A stretch of 64,000 bases of DNA from Macquaria australasica (Eukaryota; Chordata; Actinopteri; Centrarchiformes; Percichthyidae): contig SEMN01000317.1 of the NCBI GenBank assembly GCA_005408345.1, positions 372,001 through 436,000 of the forward strand. Direction: 5' to 3'. The stretch's first letter is position 1, and each line of letters begins with the position of its first letter. The notes beneath the pieces were generated by a model that was given only the letters and a program-made list of their open reading frames with translations, did not search any database and was not told where the DNA came from. The position numbers and the translations under genes were made by a program. Positions 1 to 13,218 of this stretch are shown in pieces.

Positions 1-523
1 CGAGCAAAAGTCAAAAGGTTCATAAAGTTTTTTTGTGTGTGTGGGGGGGGGGCTTTACTATGCCTACAACCAGGTATGCTGGGTGACAGATTTTTTTTTT
101 TTTTTAAAGGTTGTCTGAGGTTACCTTTTTCAAAAAAAAAAGCAATTTGGGTTATTTTTATTTTCTGTGATTAATGGCAGGCTTCAGAGCTCCAAACAGC
201 AAGCGCAGTATGACGTCTTGTTTCTTCTGAAACCCTATCGCCCCAAATGTAGTTCTATGAACATGGTGATTTATTAAACTGAGTTTTTTTTTTCACCCTA
301 ATGGTGGTGTATTCTGAGGTATTGTAAGTTAAAATTTACAAAAACTTATTTTAAACCACAAATCACACTTTTCAGCAGCATAATTTAGAAGTTCAAATAG
401 CCTAACTACTGCTTTCATTTCAAATCTGAGGTTCTTATTCCATTAAACTTTTCAACACAGAAGTGTAGTCTACATACAGCAATGGCTTGACAAATGTTCT
501 TTGTCTGTGTTTGTCCATGGTAG

Positions 524-707
524 GAAGATCTGTGTGCACTGTAAGTGTCGTCGTGAGGAGCATGCAGTGACAGCCATGCCTGTAGAGATGGAGAAGACGG
601 TCACCAAGCTGATGTATGACTTCCAGAGGAACTCTACCTCCGACGACGACTCAGGCTGTGCCCTGGAGGAGTACGCCTGGGTACCACCAGGACTCAAACC
701 TGAACAG
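524..707 (+). CDS. prickle2: prickle2 exon with conventional start (ATG 576) and N-terminal extension
   Basis: The exon follows a pyrimidine-rich tract ending in tag at 521-523 and ends before GT at 708. In frame before M576 it encodes KICVHCKCRREEHAVTA, a Cys/His-containing stretch that belongs to the longer prickle isoforms; after it come MPVEMEK and the strongly conserved STSDDDSGCALEEYAWVPPG segment opening the PET domain. The ATG at 501 is in frame but lies in the upstream intron, so it is not taken as a start. Confidence 0.85.
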
Positions 708-3700
708 GTATTAGCATCTTACACTCATCTGGGCCACATCACATTTGCACTAGACAGCACCACTGAGGTGTCAAAGATAGTGCCGTTTTCCCGTGCTGTT
801 GTCAATCACACCCAGTTGCAGACACCACACAGTGACCCAACCCTTGGGCCTCGTCCACTGTGGTGTGAATAAATCTGAAGATGCAGTTTGTGCACCAAAA
901 GTCCACACCAGAAACATTGACACAGGACACTGAAATTCCCCAACAGGCGAAAAATGGCTTCGTTTAAGCATTTAAGCCCACAGCTTTGTGCTATTCTCGG
1001 AAAATGTCTTTCCTCAATTTTCTAAGTATTGTTTGTTGTCCAAAAGCAGGTGTTAACAACGGAGTGCATTGGCAAATGGATGACAATGAGAGTCGTGGGA
1101 TCACATTACAATCACACTCATGGTGGTGTTTAGTGTGGATGGAAGGCCAAAACAGAGGGGGGAAAGGATTCCAGTGATAGGCAAAGACAATTTTATGCAT
1201 TTACATATGTTCCAGTATGGTGTAAACCTAAAAAAAATTCCAAGCACTACACTGTGTATATTGTTATACCTCATGCCTATATTTTGTAACCGTTCAGTTA
1301 TATCTCACCATATGATAGCTCACCAGTTGTGCTGACTGCTCCTTCTGCCGGCTAATGGATAACAAGGATTGTGTGGCTCCAGCAGTCAAATTAATCTCCA
1401 ATTCATTCCGCCTGCAAACACGTTTACAGTAGATTTCACCGCCCTCACGGAGACTAATCCTCCGTAATACACAAACGCATTAAATGGTCCCATGGATGTT
1501 GAAGAAAATCCTCTTTTACAATACTCCATTGAACCGTAGGAGTGCACATGTGGGAGGGTTTCCAGTTTTATAGGACAATAGAAGCCTTTATGGAAGCTGG
1601 TTTCATTTTGTTGATGAGCTGAGAGCAATGAACTGGTCAATACAATGTTGGCACAGCCCCCTGTTTTCACCTCCGAGGACTGAGTGCAGCTATTTTTCAT
1701 CCCCCTCCAGGGTCACACGTCTAACCCCGAAGTCAATTAGGTTCTCGTCTAGTGGCGATATGACCTCAGGAACAGTCAGGCCATAATGGAAACTGGATTG
1801 TGCAGTATCGCACAAGCACCATACTAAACAACCGTGAAAATAACTGAGGCTATTTTTATATTTTGTTGAAAAATTGTATTTCTAACAGCCCAGATGAAAA
1901 GCGTCCATAGCTGTAGCGATTTCTATTTTCCCAACCTGACATCCAAGTCATTCAAGCTGTGGAAACATGTTGCGTGACCTCTCACAGAGGAGCGGAAGTA
2001 CGCCTGATGTGGGGCTTTTCAACACCCGGCCTTCCTCTGCACGAGGTAAAGACAGGGTGAGAATAGAGGGAGATGGTAAACACAAACCTAATCTCCAGGA
2101 TCTAAACGGTGGGTTTAGGTTTCCCCGCAGGGAGCCGGTGCTGTATACAAGTCTGCTGTTCAGCCAGCAGTGGTGTGAAGTCACCGCTCTGTAACGAGAA
2201 ATTTCAGACTGGGACTGCGGTATTCAATCAGACATAACTGAGGATTATGAGGGATAACTCAGCACTTAGTTGGGACTGTTCAACTCTCCTGTGTGTGTTT
2301 GAATTTCTGTCAACAATCGCTGAAATACGGACTCAATAAAAGAATATTAATCTCCATCACCAAACGCAGCCATTACTGAGTGTGTTGGAGATGTTATTGA
2401 GCTGCAGTGTGAAGGAGGGCCTGCCAATATTCTCTCTCCCACTGTCTCCTCTTGCTCTCTTCTCTCCGTCCTTCTCAAATAAATTCCTGGATGTTGCCAA
2501 GTTACAGCTTGTTAAGGCCAAGTATGTTACTCAGCGGTGGCCTGTAACTGGTGTTTTATTTTTTTTTACCATCACGTAGCAAGAGCTGCAGTCTAACGTG
2601 CAGACTCTGCTCAGCATCTACCAGGATCTGATTTCAATTTGCAGTCGAACATGAAGTATGCTTTTTCAGACTGCTCACATGTGGGATATTTGAATAGAAA
2701 TTCACTTCAAGGTTATTCATGCAAACTAGAGGTCCTTCAAGGTTCTGAAAAGGACCCACAGCTCTGATGTGGATAAATTAACTTTCAAACAACAAGGAGC
2801 CGGTCTGAAAGGGACCTGATGCTAGTTTGACCTGTTCCAAAATGGACCTGAGGACAATTAGACCCATTCCCAACCGAGTTCAAGGACCATGAAAACTGTC
2901 AGCCCCTGATCTGATTACAGCCGGCAGCCATGAATGAGAGATAAATGATCAAGCTATAAAAAGAGATTGTGAGATACACCGAGCACTTTACACACCACTA
3001 AACGACACTGTCAGATCAGTTGAAAGTCAGTAAAACTCATTTTTAGCCATGCTAGCAGCAAGAGATGGAAATGTCGGTCAGTCGGCCCACCATTTTGGTC
3101 CGCACTAAAATATCTCAACAACAGTTGGATGGATTGCCATGAAAGTTTGTACAGGCATTCATGGTCCCCAGAGGATGAATCCTACTGACTTTGGCGATCC
3201 TCTGCCTTTTCCTCTAGCACCCCCACGAGGTTGTTTAATTCTAATTAGCAAACGTTACCATGTTAACACACCAAACTAAGATGGTGACAATGGTAAACAT
3301 CATACCAGCTAAACATCAGCCGTGCTAATGTTAGCATGTAGTTCAAAGCACCGCTGTTCCTAAATACAACCTCACAGAGCTGCTAGCTGTAGACTCTTAG
3401 TCTTGTTAAAATGGCAACTGCATTTTAATTCATTCAGTACGGCTTATATTTCGTGCTTAATTAACCCATCTCAGGCCTTTTAACTTTCAAACGCATTGTA
3501 TTTGCTCCCACAAGCGTGCTTACTATTGAGCCATGGGCACATCTAAACAAAGACGTGAGAAGAGAAGGACAGAGAATGAAAACACAGCCATTAAATCGGC
3601 TCACGTCGCTATGAAAACACCATCCTTCCCACCATGTTTGGCTGTAAATACCAGTGTTTTCTCAACAATATAATATCTACGTCCGCTAACCACTGTAAAG

Positions 3701-4928
3701 TGGCTTGTTGAGAGAATGTCAGGAGTGGTGCCTGGTGGTGTCTTTTCCTCTGGCTGTCTAGTCTTTAACAGCAATAGAAACCAGCTGTGTGAAGCGATCA
3801 CTCTTGTCACTCAGTTGCGAAGTCCTACCATTTGCTTTGGCTTTTAAAAACACTCCTTTCAGTACAGTTCGAAGTTTGTCTTTAGTTTCGTCTGCTTTCG
3901 ATTACAGTTATTATCACAAGCTGCTCCTCCTGGCTCTCGCTGCAACTGTGTCCATTATATGTGTGTGTGTATCTCTCTTTAGATCTTTTCGTCAGGGCAA
4001 TGTGCCTTTCACCTCCAGATTGTAACCCTGTTGTTGTTGGAAGCATGTTTTGTAATTTATCATTAGCTGTGTGTGTGTGCATCTGTAAGCATGTGCATAT
4101 AGGCGCTGTGTGATTTATTAGTGCTTGACCACAGTCAGTCTTTCATGGACTATACTGAGATCCCCCCGGCGTCCTGAGCCGTGCTTCTGGACACGGATCC
4201 TGCGTCCCTTGCCAACACCGGTGGAAGCCAACAAAAGCAGAGCAGAAGGAATTAGGTTGCACTTACAACAAGAGGCTCCTGCTGTAAATTCTTCCCAACA
4301 ACAAACATCCTTGTATACGGCTTAAAGGAAATGCTCTTGACACAGAATGTGATGCTAAAGCAATTAAACTTTAAGATATGAGAGTCTTTTAGCTGATTTG
4401 ACAAAGCTGATGGCTTCTAGTCAGTAGATCCATTCAGTAGACAGATAGGACATTAAGATTGGCATGACCTAGTCAGCAGGTATCGATCATGTTGTGTCTC
4501 TTTACATTCCACGTCTTTGTTACATGTTCTGCTGTATTGTTTTTGTTTCTTTCATTTGATCAAAGATTGTCTTGTTCCTTCTTCCACTTTTCATCTAACA
4601 TTTTCCTTCTGTCTTTATTTCCCTCTCCTTCTCCTCTCTCTTTCTTTAACCTCTGTCCTCAAATCTCCCTTTAAAACCCTGCGGCTTTTGTGGTTTGCAC
4701 CCCCTCCAATCACATTCATATATGACTGACTGACCTCTGTTATACCCCGGCCCCCTGTTACAGTGTAATAAAAAGGACTGCAATAAATAACATGGAGATG
4801 ACACTCCTTGTCTGCTGCAGTAATGTAAAGAATGTCCAAGTAATTTGGAATGGCCAGATTAGCATTAATCCTGCTGTCGCACACATTCATATGCACACGC
4901 AGTGCTGCATGCATATGTGTTAATCACT

Positions 4929-4998
<70 letters not shown>

Positions 4999-7900
4999 CA
5001 TTTGACAGGTCAGTAATACATTCCCATGTCAATGTGCAAAGATGGAGAGGCGAGGTTCCATTAAGACTCTGCTGGTGGGCCATAAATCAAAGTGATTTTA
5101 AGTGTGTGTGTGTGTGTGTGTGTGTGTTGGTCACTCCCGGTTGTAGATCCTGTTAATTTTGTCTTTGCACATTTGTACCTTTTTTTTAGTACTGAAATGA
5201 TTAATTGACAAGGTTTTAATAATGATTTAATCGGCTTGAGTAATTTATTAAATAGAAATGCCAAACACTTGTAGGTTCCAGCTTCTCCAAATGACGATTT
5301 GTAGCTTTTCTCTGTCTCATATCTTTATAAACTGTATCCGTACAAAATAAGTAAATGAGTATGAGAGTACAGGAGCTCTTGTTGGACATTTTTCCTTACT
5401 TTGTGAGATTTCATAGACAAAACGATAATTTAATTAAAAATACTGACTGCAGCCCAAGTGTTTTATTATTATTTTTTTGGGTTTGTCATCTAGCTCATAT
5501 GTTGCAGATATGTTGTTGTTCTTCATCACCCTCATCCTCTCTCTGTCTCTGTCTCGTGCTCAGGTTCATCAGTACTACAGCTCCCTGCCTGAGGACAAGG
5601 TGCCCTATGTGAACAGCCCAGGAGAGAAATACCGCATCAAACAGCTGCTCCATCAGCTCCCGCCCCACGACAATGAGGTGAGAGTCCAAACTGACCCCCT
5701 CCCACACCACCTCCATCCATCTATCCCTCCCTCCATCCCTCCCCTCCTTCAGGGCAATCCAGAGATAAAAAAAGAAGAGACACAAGAAAAATGGAGCCTG
5801 TCTTCTTAATGGGGGTTGAATGAGATAGTGAGGTGTTTATGTGTGTAGCTGCCTATTTAAGTTTTTTACATCAATAAATCATTACCACAATTTATCTTGA
5901 AAAATTAGTTTGATTGGCATAAACAAGTGGTAACTCCCGAAGATTGGCACCCTTTAGCACAGCCTGATCATCAGACTGTGTTGCCATCTTGTTTCACTTC
6001 ATTATTCAGTGTAACATCATGTTCATGTTAGCCAATTTCTGTTTGAGAGGAGGCTTATTTTGTATTGGTGGGAAAGATATCATGGAAGCAGTGGTAAGAG
6101 TAGTTAATGTAATGTTTTTGGGTGTCCCGGTGGCTGAATGGTTAAGGTGCATAGGTAGAACTATGCCATTTTAAGGATTGTTGTTTCTGTAAGTCGACTT
6201 GCAACAGCCTGAACAGCTGTGTTGATCTCAGCCCATTTTTCTGTGGCTGTTTTTAATGAATGTAGCTGGGAAGTTAGGTAGCCCGCCTAGTAAGCTTTGA
6301 TTGGTTGACTGTTTCTCCATCTGGGGAAATGGCCGTCAATGAGCGCAATACGAGATGTATTTGACTCGATGTGAACACCAGGCTACATCTAGGATGCATT
6401 GTACTTAATTCATTGGTTTTATTTTGCAGGAAATTTGATGGATTGTTTCTCCTTTTACTTCAAATTCCCGCAGCACAGATGGAGCTTATCTCAGTGTCTT
6501 GGAATGGAAAATGATGGGAATAATGAAATGCTAATAGAAAAATGACTTCCAGCATGTTCGTCTTCCTCTGTAAAGCCAATTGGGAAAAACTCTTGGCTGA
6601 AGTAACATGTTTCCATATGTGACAGAAAGCACAAAGAGAATTTAATGAAATTGTCTTAATCAGGAAATGCTAACACAGACTGTACCACTGACTTGAGATA
6701 AACACAGCCTTTCATTATGGCAACAATACCAAGGTTTGACTAGCTTGACGACAATATATTGATTTTAAAAACACAGATCAGACTTTACAAATGTACGTTA
6801 ATGTGATGTGTGTGTGTCTGTGTGTGTCTAGGTACGCTACTGCAACAGTCTGGATGACGAGGAGAAGCGAGAACTGAAGCTCTTCAGTAACCAACGGAAA
6901 CGGGAGAACCTGGGTCGTGGCAACGTCCGTCCGTTCCCCGTGACGATGACGGGGGCAATCTGCGAGCAGGTAGCTGTCAGAAATTCCTGAAAAACATCAT
7001 TTATGTATCGTTTCCCCCGGCAGTCAAGAGATATGACAAGATCAAAGATGATCTGAAAGCGGCCCATCGTTTCACTTCAAAATGCCATTTCTGCATCGCG
7101 TCCCGTGACAAGAGTGAATTAAGTGTGACAAGAAAAAAGGTCCTACATGTGGCCAGTGGAATGAAAGCAATGAATCGTGTGACAGACATTCTGAAGAGCC
7201 CGCTGACATTTCAGGTCTTTGTTAGGATGTATGAGAGGTGCTTTATGTCGACATATATAAAGGGCGGAGATGCAACAGTCATCTGCTTTTATAACAATGT
7301 TGTGACCTTGTCAAGCTCACCTCAAGGTGATGTTCTTAAGAGGATCTTGAGGTGGCGTATGTGTGTGTGTATGTTGTGTCTCATTTTTCCCTCTGCCACA
7401 CCAGCTGTCAGACGCAAACAATCACAGTATTTGTTTGTCTTGAAACAGCCTTACATAATATCTTGGAGAACTAAGTTATAGTTAAAACTGCTCTCCTGAA
7501 AATATTTCATAGTAATACCCAGTGTCCCATCAAATATTTAATGTATCGTCTATATTTATTCTTGTAGCGGCCGTATGGGACTACAGAGTGCAATGGGGCG
7601 TGTTCTTTTAACAACAAACTAGCGCAGTTCAGCGTCCGCTAGCCATTTGTTACTGTGTGTACAACAGGCTCGAGCAAAATGGAGCTATTCTCTGTTGTGT
7701 TGATGCCCCGGGTGTATAGCTGCTTTACAGCTTGTGTTCATTCGCTTAGCAAACGCACACACAAACACACACATATGTGAGGGAGCAGATTGTTGGGAGA
7801 GTGTGTATTGATTGAATTCCCCACCCCCCATTGGCCTCCTTGCAGCAGTAGGCTTCGTGCCAGTTTGATAACCTGATTGTAACTCTCCCTCCGTCTCCAT

Positions 7901-10900
7901 CTTCCCACCCCTCTAAATCTACTTTGACTACCCGACCTCCCCCCCACCCAACCCCCCCACCCCGTCTCCTTAGCACTCCCTCTCGTTTATCTTTCCGACT
8001 CCTCAACCTTTTACACCTCCATGCCGATCTCGCTCGCCTTTTCATCCTCCCATACATCACTCAATTTTTATTTCTCCCCTTTGCTCCGCCGACGTCCACC
8101 AGCAGCCATTCAACTCTCTCTCTCTCTCTGTGTCTGTGCTTACCCTCCCCGGCCACACATGTCAACACATCCTTGTGCTCTCAGTTTAGTCCAGTTTTCA
8201 TGCAAAATTGTGTTAAAGACAGAGATGCGCCGATCCGATAGACTGGACCAGTATCAGCACTGATACTGACCTTATTAAAGATCCCATGATAAGGGCACGT
8301 GAGCTTGGAAAACCGTTAATTCTTGGAAAACTGTGCATCTTCAGTGGTGATCTCCATTAGAGTTGAAACCATTCATTGATTAATCAAAGTTCCAGCTTCC
8401 CATTTGTAAGGATGTGCTGCTTTTCTTTGTCTTATGTGATAGTAGACTGTATATCTTTGGGTTTTGGACTGTTGGTTGGTCAAAACAAGCAATTTGAAGA
8501 CATGACCTCGGGCTATAGGAAATTGTGATGAACATTTTTCACTATGTTCTGACATTTTATAGACCAAACGCTCAATCAAGTCATCACAATTTTTTCAACA
8601 ATCCCACAATTCTGCCCTTTCTATCAAATCACACTGCCTGTCTCCATAACTGGTAGCCCATTGGTGTAATCCCTCACAGTTTTATGTCTGACCCCATCAA
8701 CCTGTAATGATGCGATACCGTGTTTCAAGATGGCGCCCCCTCTATTCATTCCAATGAACGTTCCTCACAGGGCGCCGCGCATGCCAACAGGTTTTTCAGA
8801 GTTCCACAGACTTTCACTATACTGAGCCCATACAGCATGCGTATTAGAGTCCGTCTCTGTTCGAGCCAGCTAACGTGCTGGCTCCTCGCTCACGTGACTG
8901 GGAAGAAAATTATTTATTGATAATGCTCTTCATCGGGAGAGAAAGAATGGGATCAAAATAGTGACAAGTACTGCTAGAAGCTGCGTGGCTCCAACTATTT
9001 TCTCAAAAACTTTCTTCTTTTTCCTCCACCTCTTTTTAGTGCGGAGGCCAGATAAATGGCGGCGACATTGCTGTATTTGCGTCACGGGCAGGTCACGCCG
9101 TGTGTTGGCATCCAGCCTGCTTCGTGTGCAGCATGTGCAACGAGCTCCTGGTGGACCTCATCTACTTCTACCAGGACGGGAAGATCTACTGCGGGCGGCA
9201 CCACGCCGAGAGGCTGAAGCCGCGCTGCACCGCCTGCGATGAGGTAGACACCCATCACATGCACATGGATGATCATGTGTTAACAGACACACATATCACC
9301 TACTTGGACATACTGTGCCTGTAATGTGGGACGGTGTCAGTAACGCTACTTATTAAGTATTTACACACACAAATTTTGCACATACGCACCAAACTGCTGT
9401 CATATGATGTTCACAAACTGTGACACACACTGTCACAGTTTAACACATGCAAAGGTTTTTCCAGTCTAATGGGGTCAGCTCTCAATATCCTGATCTCCCA
9501 ACCATTAGCTAGCACTGACTCTCTCTGCAAATGGGGACAAGGACGCTGTTAGTACTTAAAAAGCACCCCGGTGTTTAACAGCAGCGTAATTAAAAGTAAA
9601 TGCACCATCTAGATTTCACGAAGTCTCCACACACATTAGCCTGCTACACAAGTCAGTAACAAAGAGGATGATCTAAGAGTACTAAGCTGCAGAGGAGAAA
9701 GTGGTGTATATGGAGGGGGAGGGAAGGCGAGCCGAGCCTTTGTCCTGTCATTCAGCACGGGGTAATAACTCAACTGAGGTTTTACCTCTGAGGACCTGTG
9801 ATAAACGATACTCTTTCTTATCGCTCCTTTCTTTAGATCATCCTTGCGGATGAGTGCACTGAGGCAGAGGGGCGTCACTGGCACATGAAGCACTTCTGCT
9901 GTTTTGAGTGCGAGACTGTGCTGGGGGGCCAGCGCTACATCATGAAGGAGGGACGGCCCTACTGCTGCTCCTGCTTCGAGTCCCTCTACGCTGAGTACTG
10001 CGACTCCTGCGGGGAACATATTGGTATGCTGCACCACCACCCGGCATCTATCACTGTTAATACAAAATACATTCATCACCAGCAGGTCATGCAAAGAAAC
10101 CCTTACAGAAAAAATATGATAATGCTAAATACATGGAGGAAAGTTTTTTTTACGGAGGGTGAAAGAGTGACCTAATTTTTTAGTAGCGAGTAACACAGAG
10201 GAGAAAAGAGCTACAGTAGAAAGTATGTGGCCTGGTTTTTAGCAGTTTATCATTGAATGATGTCATACATGCTCACACGTTTTAGGCAAGGGCACATAGC
10301 AGAGGGCCACAGAGGCCTCAGTTTACAGAGCACAGAAATATAGTAGTATATATCAAGCAGCATGAACCCAACCTGGGGCAAAGGTGTGACTGTATCAAGT
10401 GACATTTCAACCTCAGGATCTGTTTTTGTCACAGACACATGCACCAAGTGTCAGTAAATACAAATTTTAACATCTCACAACCTGTAGTGTTAGAGGCAAA
10501 CCAACTGAGAGAAGAAAGTGGGGTATTTTTCAGCGGGAAACCCTCATATTAGCACCTCTTGGCCCCATGCCAGCTCCTGTTAAAAACTCTGTGTGTGTGT
10601 GTATGTTTCATATCCCGAGACAGGATGCCCAGGTGTGATTCTGGCACATACCTCTCAATAAATTTGCTCTGTAATTATTTGTCAGACAGGATACAGAAAA
10701 ATATTTGGCTAAAAAACACAACTGATTATAAATTGAAACCATCAGAAAACATGCTCGAACCAGATGGCAGCCATTAGCAAATAGCTGGTTTTCTTTCCCC
10801 CTGCAACAACTGCAAGCATTCTCAAAATGCCATGTGTTTATACAATGCTGGGCAAGCTCCATAATGAGTTTCCCCCCCATGCACAGTTAAGTTACAGCCT

Positions 10901-13218
10901 CCAGCTCTATTTTCTCACTCAACAAGCAACTTATAATATGCCACTATTTTCACATAAAACGGCATTTTTAATAAAGACAAAGATTTAATTTCAAGCTCTT
11001 TGATAAAGACATGGTGCTTTGTATATTAATTGTACCGAGTCCCACAATCTCATTTTACATAAACCCTGTGAATTCATGTGTTGTTTATATTTCCTGCAGG
11101 CATTGACCAAGGCCAGATGACGTATGATGGGCAGCACTGGCACGCCACAGAGGGCTGTTTCTGCTGCGCCCGCTGTAAACGCTCTCTGCTGGGTCGGCCT
11201 TTCCTGCCCAAGCAGGGCCAAATCTTCTGCTCACGCTCCTGCAGTCTGGGGGAAGAGCCTAATGGCTCGGACTCCTCTGATTCTGCCTTCCAAAGCGCTC
11301 GCTCCACCAGAGAGTCCAGACGCAGCTCCAAGACAGGGAAGAGTGGAGGAGGAGGGGGTGGAGTGCAGACTGAGAGATTTTCAGGGGAGGTGGACCCACT
11401 GTCTTTACAAATGGATCTTCTGAGTCTCTCCAGCCAAACGCCCAGTTTGACTCGCGAGCCACCTGCCTGGCAGAGCCAAGAGCAAGCAGGTGATGGCTAT
11501 AATTATGAATCCCAATCAGACCCAACTGCCAACCCCACCCCTCTTCAGCTTCTCAGCCAGTGCAATGTCAGGACTGCCTATAACCCCACCTGCTCTGGAC
11601 AGATTAATCAACAGCAGGATCACAGGATCAAGGAGAACGGAGGTTTAAAGAGACCACCCATCTCGGCCATGAAGGGCCACTCGCTCAATGAGACGTGGTT
11701 CCAGCAGCCCCCTCCAGAGGAGTACTATCCACCCAAACTGAGGACCCAAAAGAGCTTCACTGAGGTGTCTCATTGCTCTCAGCACCACAATGGCTTCTCC
11801 TCTGACAAACGCTCAATCAGTTTGCACGGCTTTCAGAGGGACAGCGTCAGAGATGCAGGGCCTCCAGCAGCAACCCAGGTGGCAAGAAGCAGGAACCCCA
11901 TTAATGCACTTAACTTCACTGAGCAACTGACCCCTCTAGAGCAGACCCCAAGAGGATCCATGGAGTCCCTGGCCCTGTCCAATGTTACAGGTGGGTATGG
12001 TAGTAGTTGTTGTAGACCTCTGCTTGGTCTTGTTGCCGGTTTGGCACAATGTCAGCATGACCATGGGAATCTGTGTGTTTTTTCTATGATGGTGCTAGTA
12101 TTGTTGATGGTATACATCACAACTTGTGCTTACTTTGCTGGTCACATAATCTGAAATTCAGCTTGACAAAGGTACCTACTTTTTAAAAATGTAATGAGAT
12201 AACAATGAATAAAAGTCAAAGTTGACCCTGAACTCAACTCTGTTTCACTACAGGCAACTCAGCAGATGGAGGAGGAAAGCGTCAGGAGCACCTTTCTCGT
12301 TTCTCCATGCCAGACCTGAGCAAGGATTCTGGAATGAATGTGTCAGAGAAAAGTAACATGGGTACCCTCAACTCCTCAGTGCAGTTTCGTAGCTCTGAGT
12401 CCATTCACAGCCTCACTGCCAGTCAGCCCTACATGGAAATGGATCCTCCCAGGTCCTCCCAGTACCAGATGCAGTACTGCAGTCCCTCTGGCATGGGTGT
12501 GGGTATGGGTATGACTCATTTACCTCCTGGCTTCACCTTCCAGGAGGAGGATAGGGTGAGTTTGGTGAACAGTGCCAACGCTGCCCGCCTGCCACCCATT
12601 AGTGAGCGCAGGGTGGGTGGAGTCAGTGGTGGAGGAGGAGGTGGGGGTGGACGGGGAGCAAGTGTGCGGATAGATGCCCCAGAGGAGACTCCTCAGAGGC
12701 GCCGGCACCACCACCACCGCTCCCGAAGGTCCCGTCGGTCTCGTTCAGAAAACGCTCTCCACTTGGTAGCAGAGCGGAGAACGAGACCTCAAGAAAGACC
12801 ACAGCTGCGAGTCCGTGAGGATTACGACCGATTCCCGCCACCAAGGAGTGCCAGGGACCAGTTTGGAGTAGGAGGAGGAGGGGGAAGATACCAGCCCCAA
12901 CTCTTCAGGCAGTGCCCCAGAACCACTTCAGACCTGACTCTTCAGAACCCCGGGGCTAGCCGGCGCACTGGCTTGAACCAATACTCCTGGGATGATTATG
13001 ATGACGATGACTGGTGCTCCACCTGCTCGTCATCCTCCGAATCAGAGGATGAAGGTTACTTTTTGGGTGAGCCGATCCCCAGACCCATCCAGCTGCGCTA
13101 CCTCAGCAACCAGGAGCTCGTCCATAAGTACAACAACACAGGGATGGGAGGACCCAACCGCAGCGGGCAGTTACACACACGCAAACGCAGAAAAAGCAAG
13201 AACTGCATTATCTCCTAA
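524..13218 (+). CDS. prickle2: Prickle planar cell polarity protein 2 (PET + three LIM domains), 5' end off window
   Basis: Coding exons: 524-707, 5564-5677, 6832-6969, 9040-9243, 9837-10023, 11100-11990, 12254-13218; all junctions are AG/GT and in phase. From the ATG at 576 this gives 876 aa (human PRICKLE2 is about 844). Order: PET domain about residues 15-125 (ends PPHDNEVRYCNSL), LIM1 about 126-189 (CEQC, WHPACFVC, CGRHH), LIM2 about 190-250, LIM3 about 251-310, then a long Ser/Gly-rich tail with the conserved RFSMPDLSKDSGMNVSEK block, a basic RRSRRSRSENALHL block and a C-terminal CIIS farnesylation box. Known family role: cytoplasmic/membrane planar-cell-polarity component acting with Vangl and antagonising Dishevelled. 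The first exon begins with the third base of a split codon, so at least one upstream coding exon can exist outside the window; M576 (MPVEMEK) corresponds to the usual family start. Tail similarity and linkage to psmd6/atxn7 favour prickle2 over prickle1; I cannot tell an a or b copy. Confidence 0.95.
3044..3405 (+). repeat. Dispersed repeat, copy 1 (about 360 bp)
   Basis: Shares blocks in the same order with about 14189-14615: agccatgc-agcag, ccac-ttggtcc, a gtttgtacag-cattcatgg core, ttttcctctagcacc, then the gttagcatg/catgttaac tail and aaagcacc-ctgttcc. Identity is imperfect, so these are old copies. No coding potential or clear terminal repeats seen. Confidence 0.7.
4937..4992. repeat. 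(TG)n microsatellite, about 56 bp
   Basis: Uninterrupted TG dinucleotides ending in a short CG/CA run, in a prickle2 intron. A second TG tract lies at 5102-5127. Confidence 0.95.
5190..5460 (+). repeat. MITE family A, copy a
   Basis: Contains the family core AAATGCCAAACA, a ccagcttctc block, gcttttctctgtctcata and a terminal-like ctgcagccca. Related copies lie at about 8353-8590, 40478-40705 (inverted), 51464-51783 and 54345-54445. Confidence 0.6.
5678..9039 (+). other. prickle2 introns 5678-6831 and 6970-9039 (around exon 6832-6969)
   Basis: Apart from the 138-bp PET exon, I see no further coding sequence. 6121-6160 resembles the 5' head of a tRNA-derived SINE (box A-like TGGCTGAATGG). 7930-8180 is C-rich and TC-rich low-complexity sequence. 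8224-8276 resembles one end of a hAT-like MITE, and about 8353-8590 is a MITE copy. Confidence 0.5.
8353..8590 (+). repeat. MITE family A, copy b
   Basis: Shares agttccagcttc, gctgcttttctttgtctta, gttttggactgttggttgg and cattttatagacc with the other copies. Noncoding. Confidence 0.7.
9040..11300 (+). CDS. prickle2: prickle2 LIM-domain exons (9040-9243, 9837-10023, start of 11100-11990)
   Basis: Three exons carry the LIM zinc fingers. LIM1 is split across the junction 6969/9040 (CEQ then CGGQINGG). LIM2 runs from CTACDE through HWHMKHFCCFEC to YCDSC, split at 9243/9837. LIM3 (CDSC...HWHATEGCFCCARC...FCSRSC) is split at 10023/11100. All expected Cys/His ligands are present. LIM domains here mediate protein contacts in the polarity complex. 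Confidence 0.93.
9244..11099 (+). other. prickle2 introns 9244-9836 and 10024-11099
   Basis: Introns flanking the LIM2 exon. Apart from a short TG run near 10588 I see no repeats, RNA genes or extra exons. Confidence 0.5.
12254..13218 (+). CDS. prickle2: prickle2 terminal coding exon, CAAX box
   Basis: The exon joins in phase at ACAG|GCAAC. It carries MGTLNSSVQFRSSES, a poly-Gly run (about 12630-12655), a His/Arg run (HHHHRSRRSRRSRS), the acidic WCSTCSSSSESEDEGYFLGEP block shared by prickle proteins, and ends KSKNCIIS then TAA at 13216. The CIIS tetrapeptide is a farnesylation signal known in this family. The Gly and His runs are encoded by simple GGA/CAC repeats and are probably length-variable. 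Confidence 0.93.

Larger units (their letters stand above)
708..5563 (+). other. prickle2 large intron, no coding exon seen
   Basis: Long intron between PET-domain exons. It holds one copy of a dispersed repeat (about 3044-3405), two TG microsatellites (4937-4992 and 5102-5127) and a MITE copy (about 5190-5460) just before the next exon. Short open frames here lack splice context or family resemblance. Confidence 0.6.

Noticed and set aside
4865..5156. Open frames across TG microsatellites
   Set aside because: They encode only alternating Cys-Val or Thr-His from the dinucleotide repeat.
6121..6160. Possible tRNA gene
   Set aside because: A box A-like TGGCTGAATGG is present but no box B, acceptor stem or cloverleaf can be drawn; at most the head of a tRNA-derived SINE.
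9636..10094. 152-codon open frame on -
   Set aside because: Antisense to the LIM2 exon of prickle2 and intron sequence; no recognised motif.
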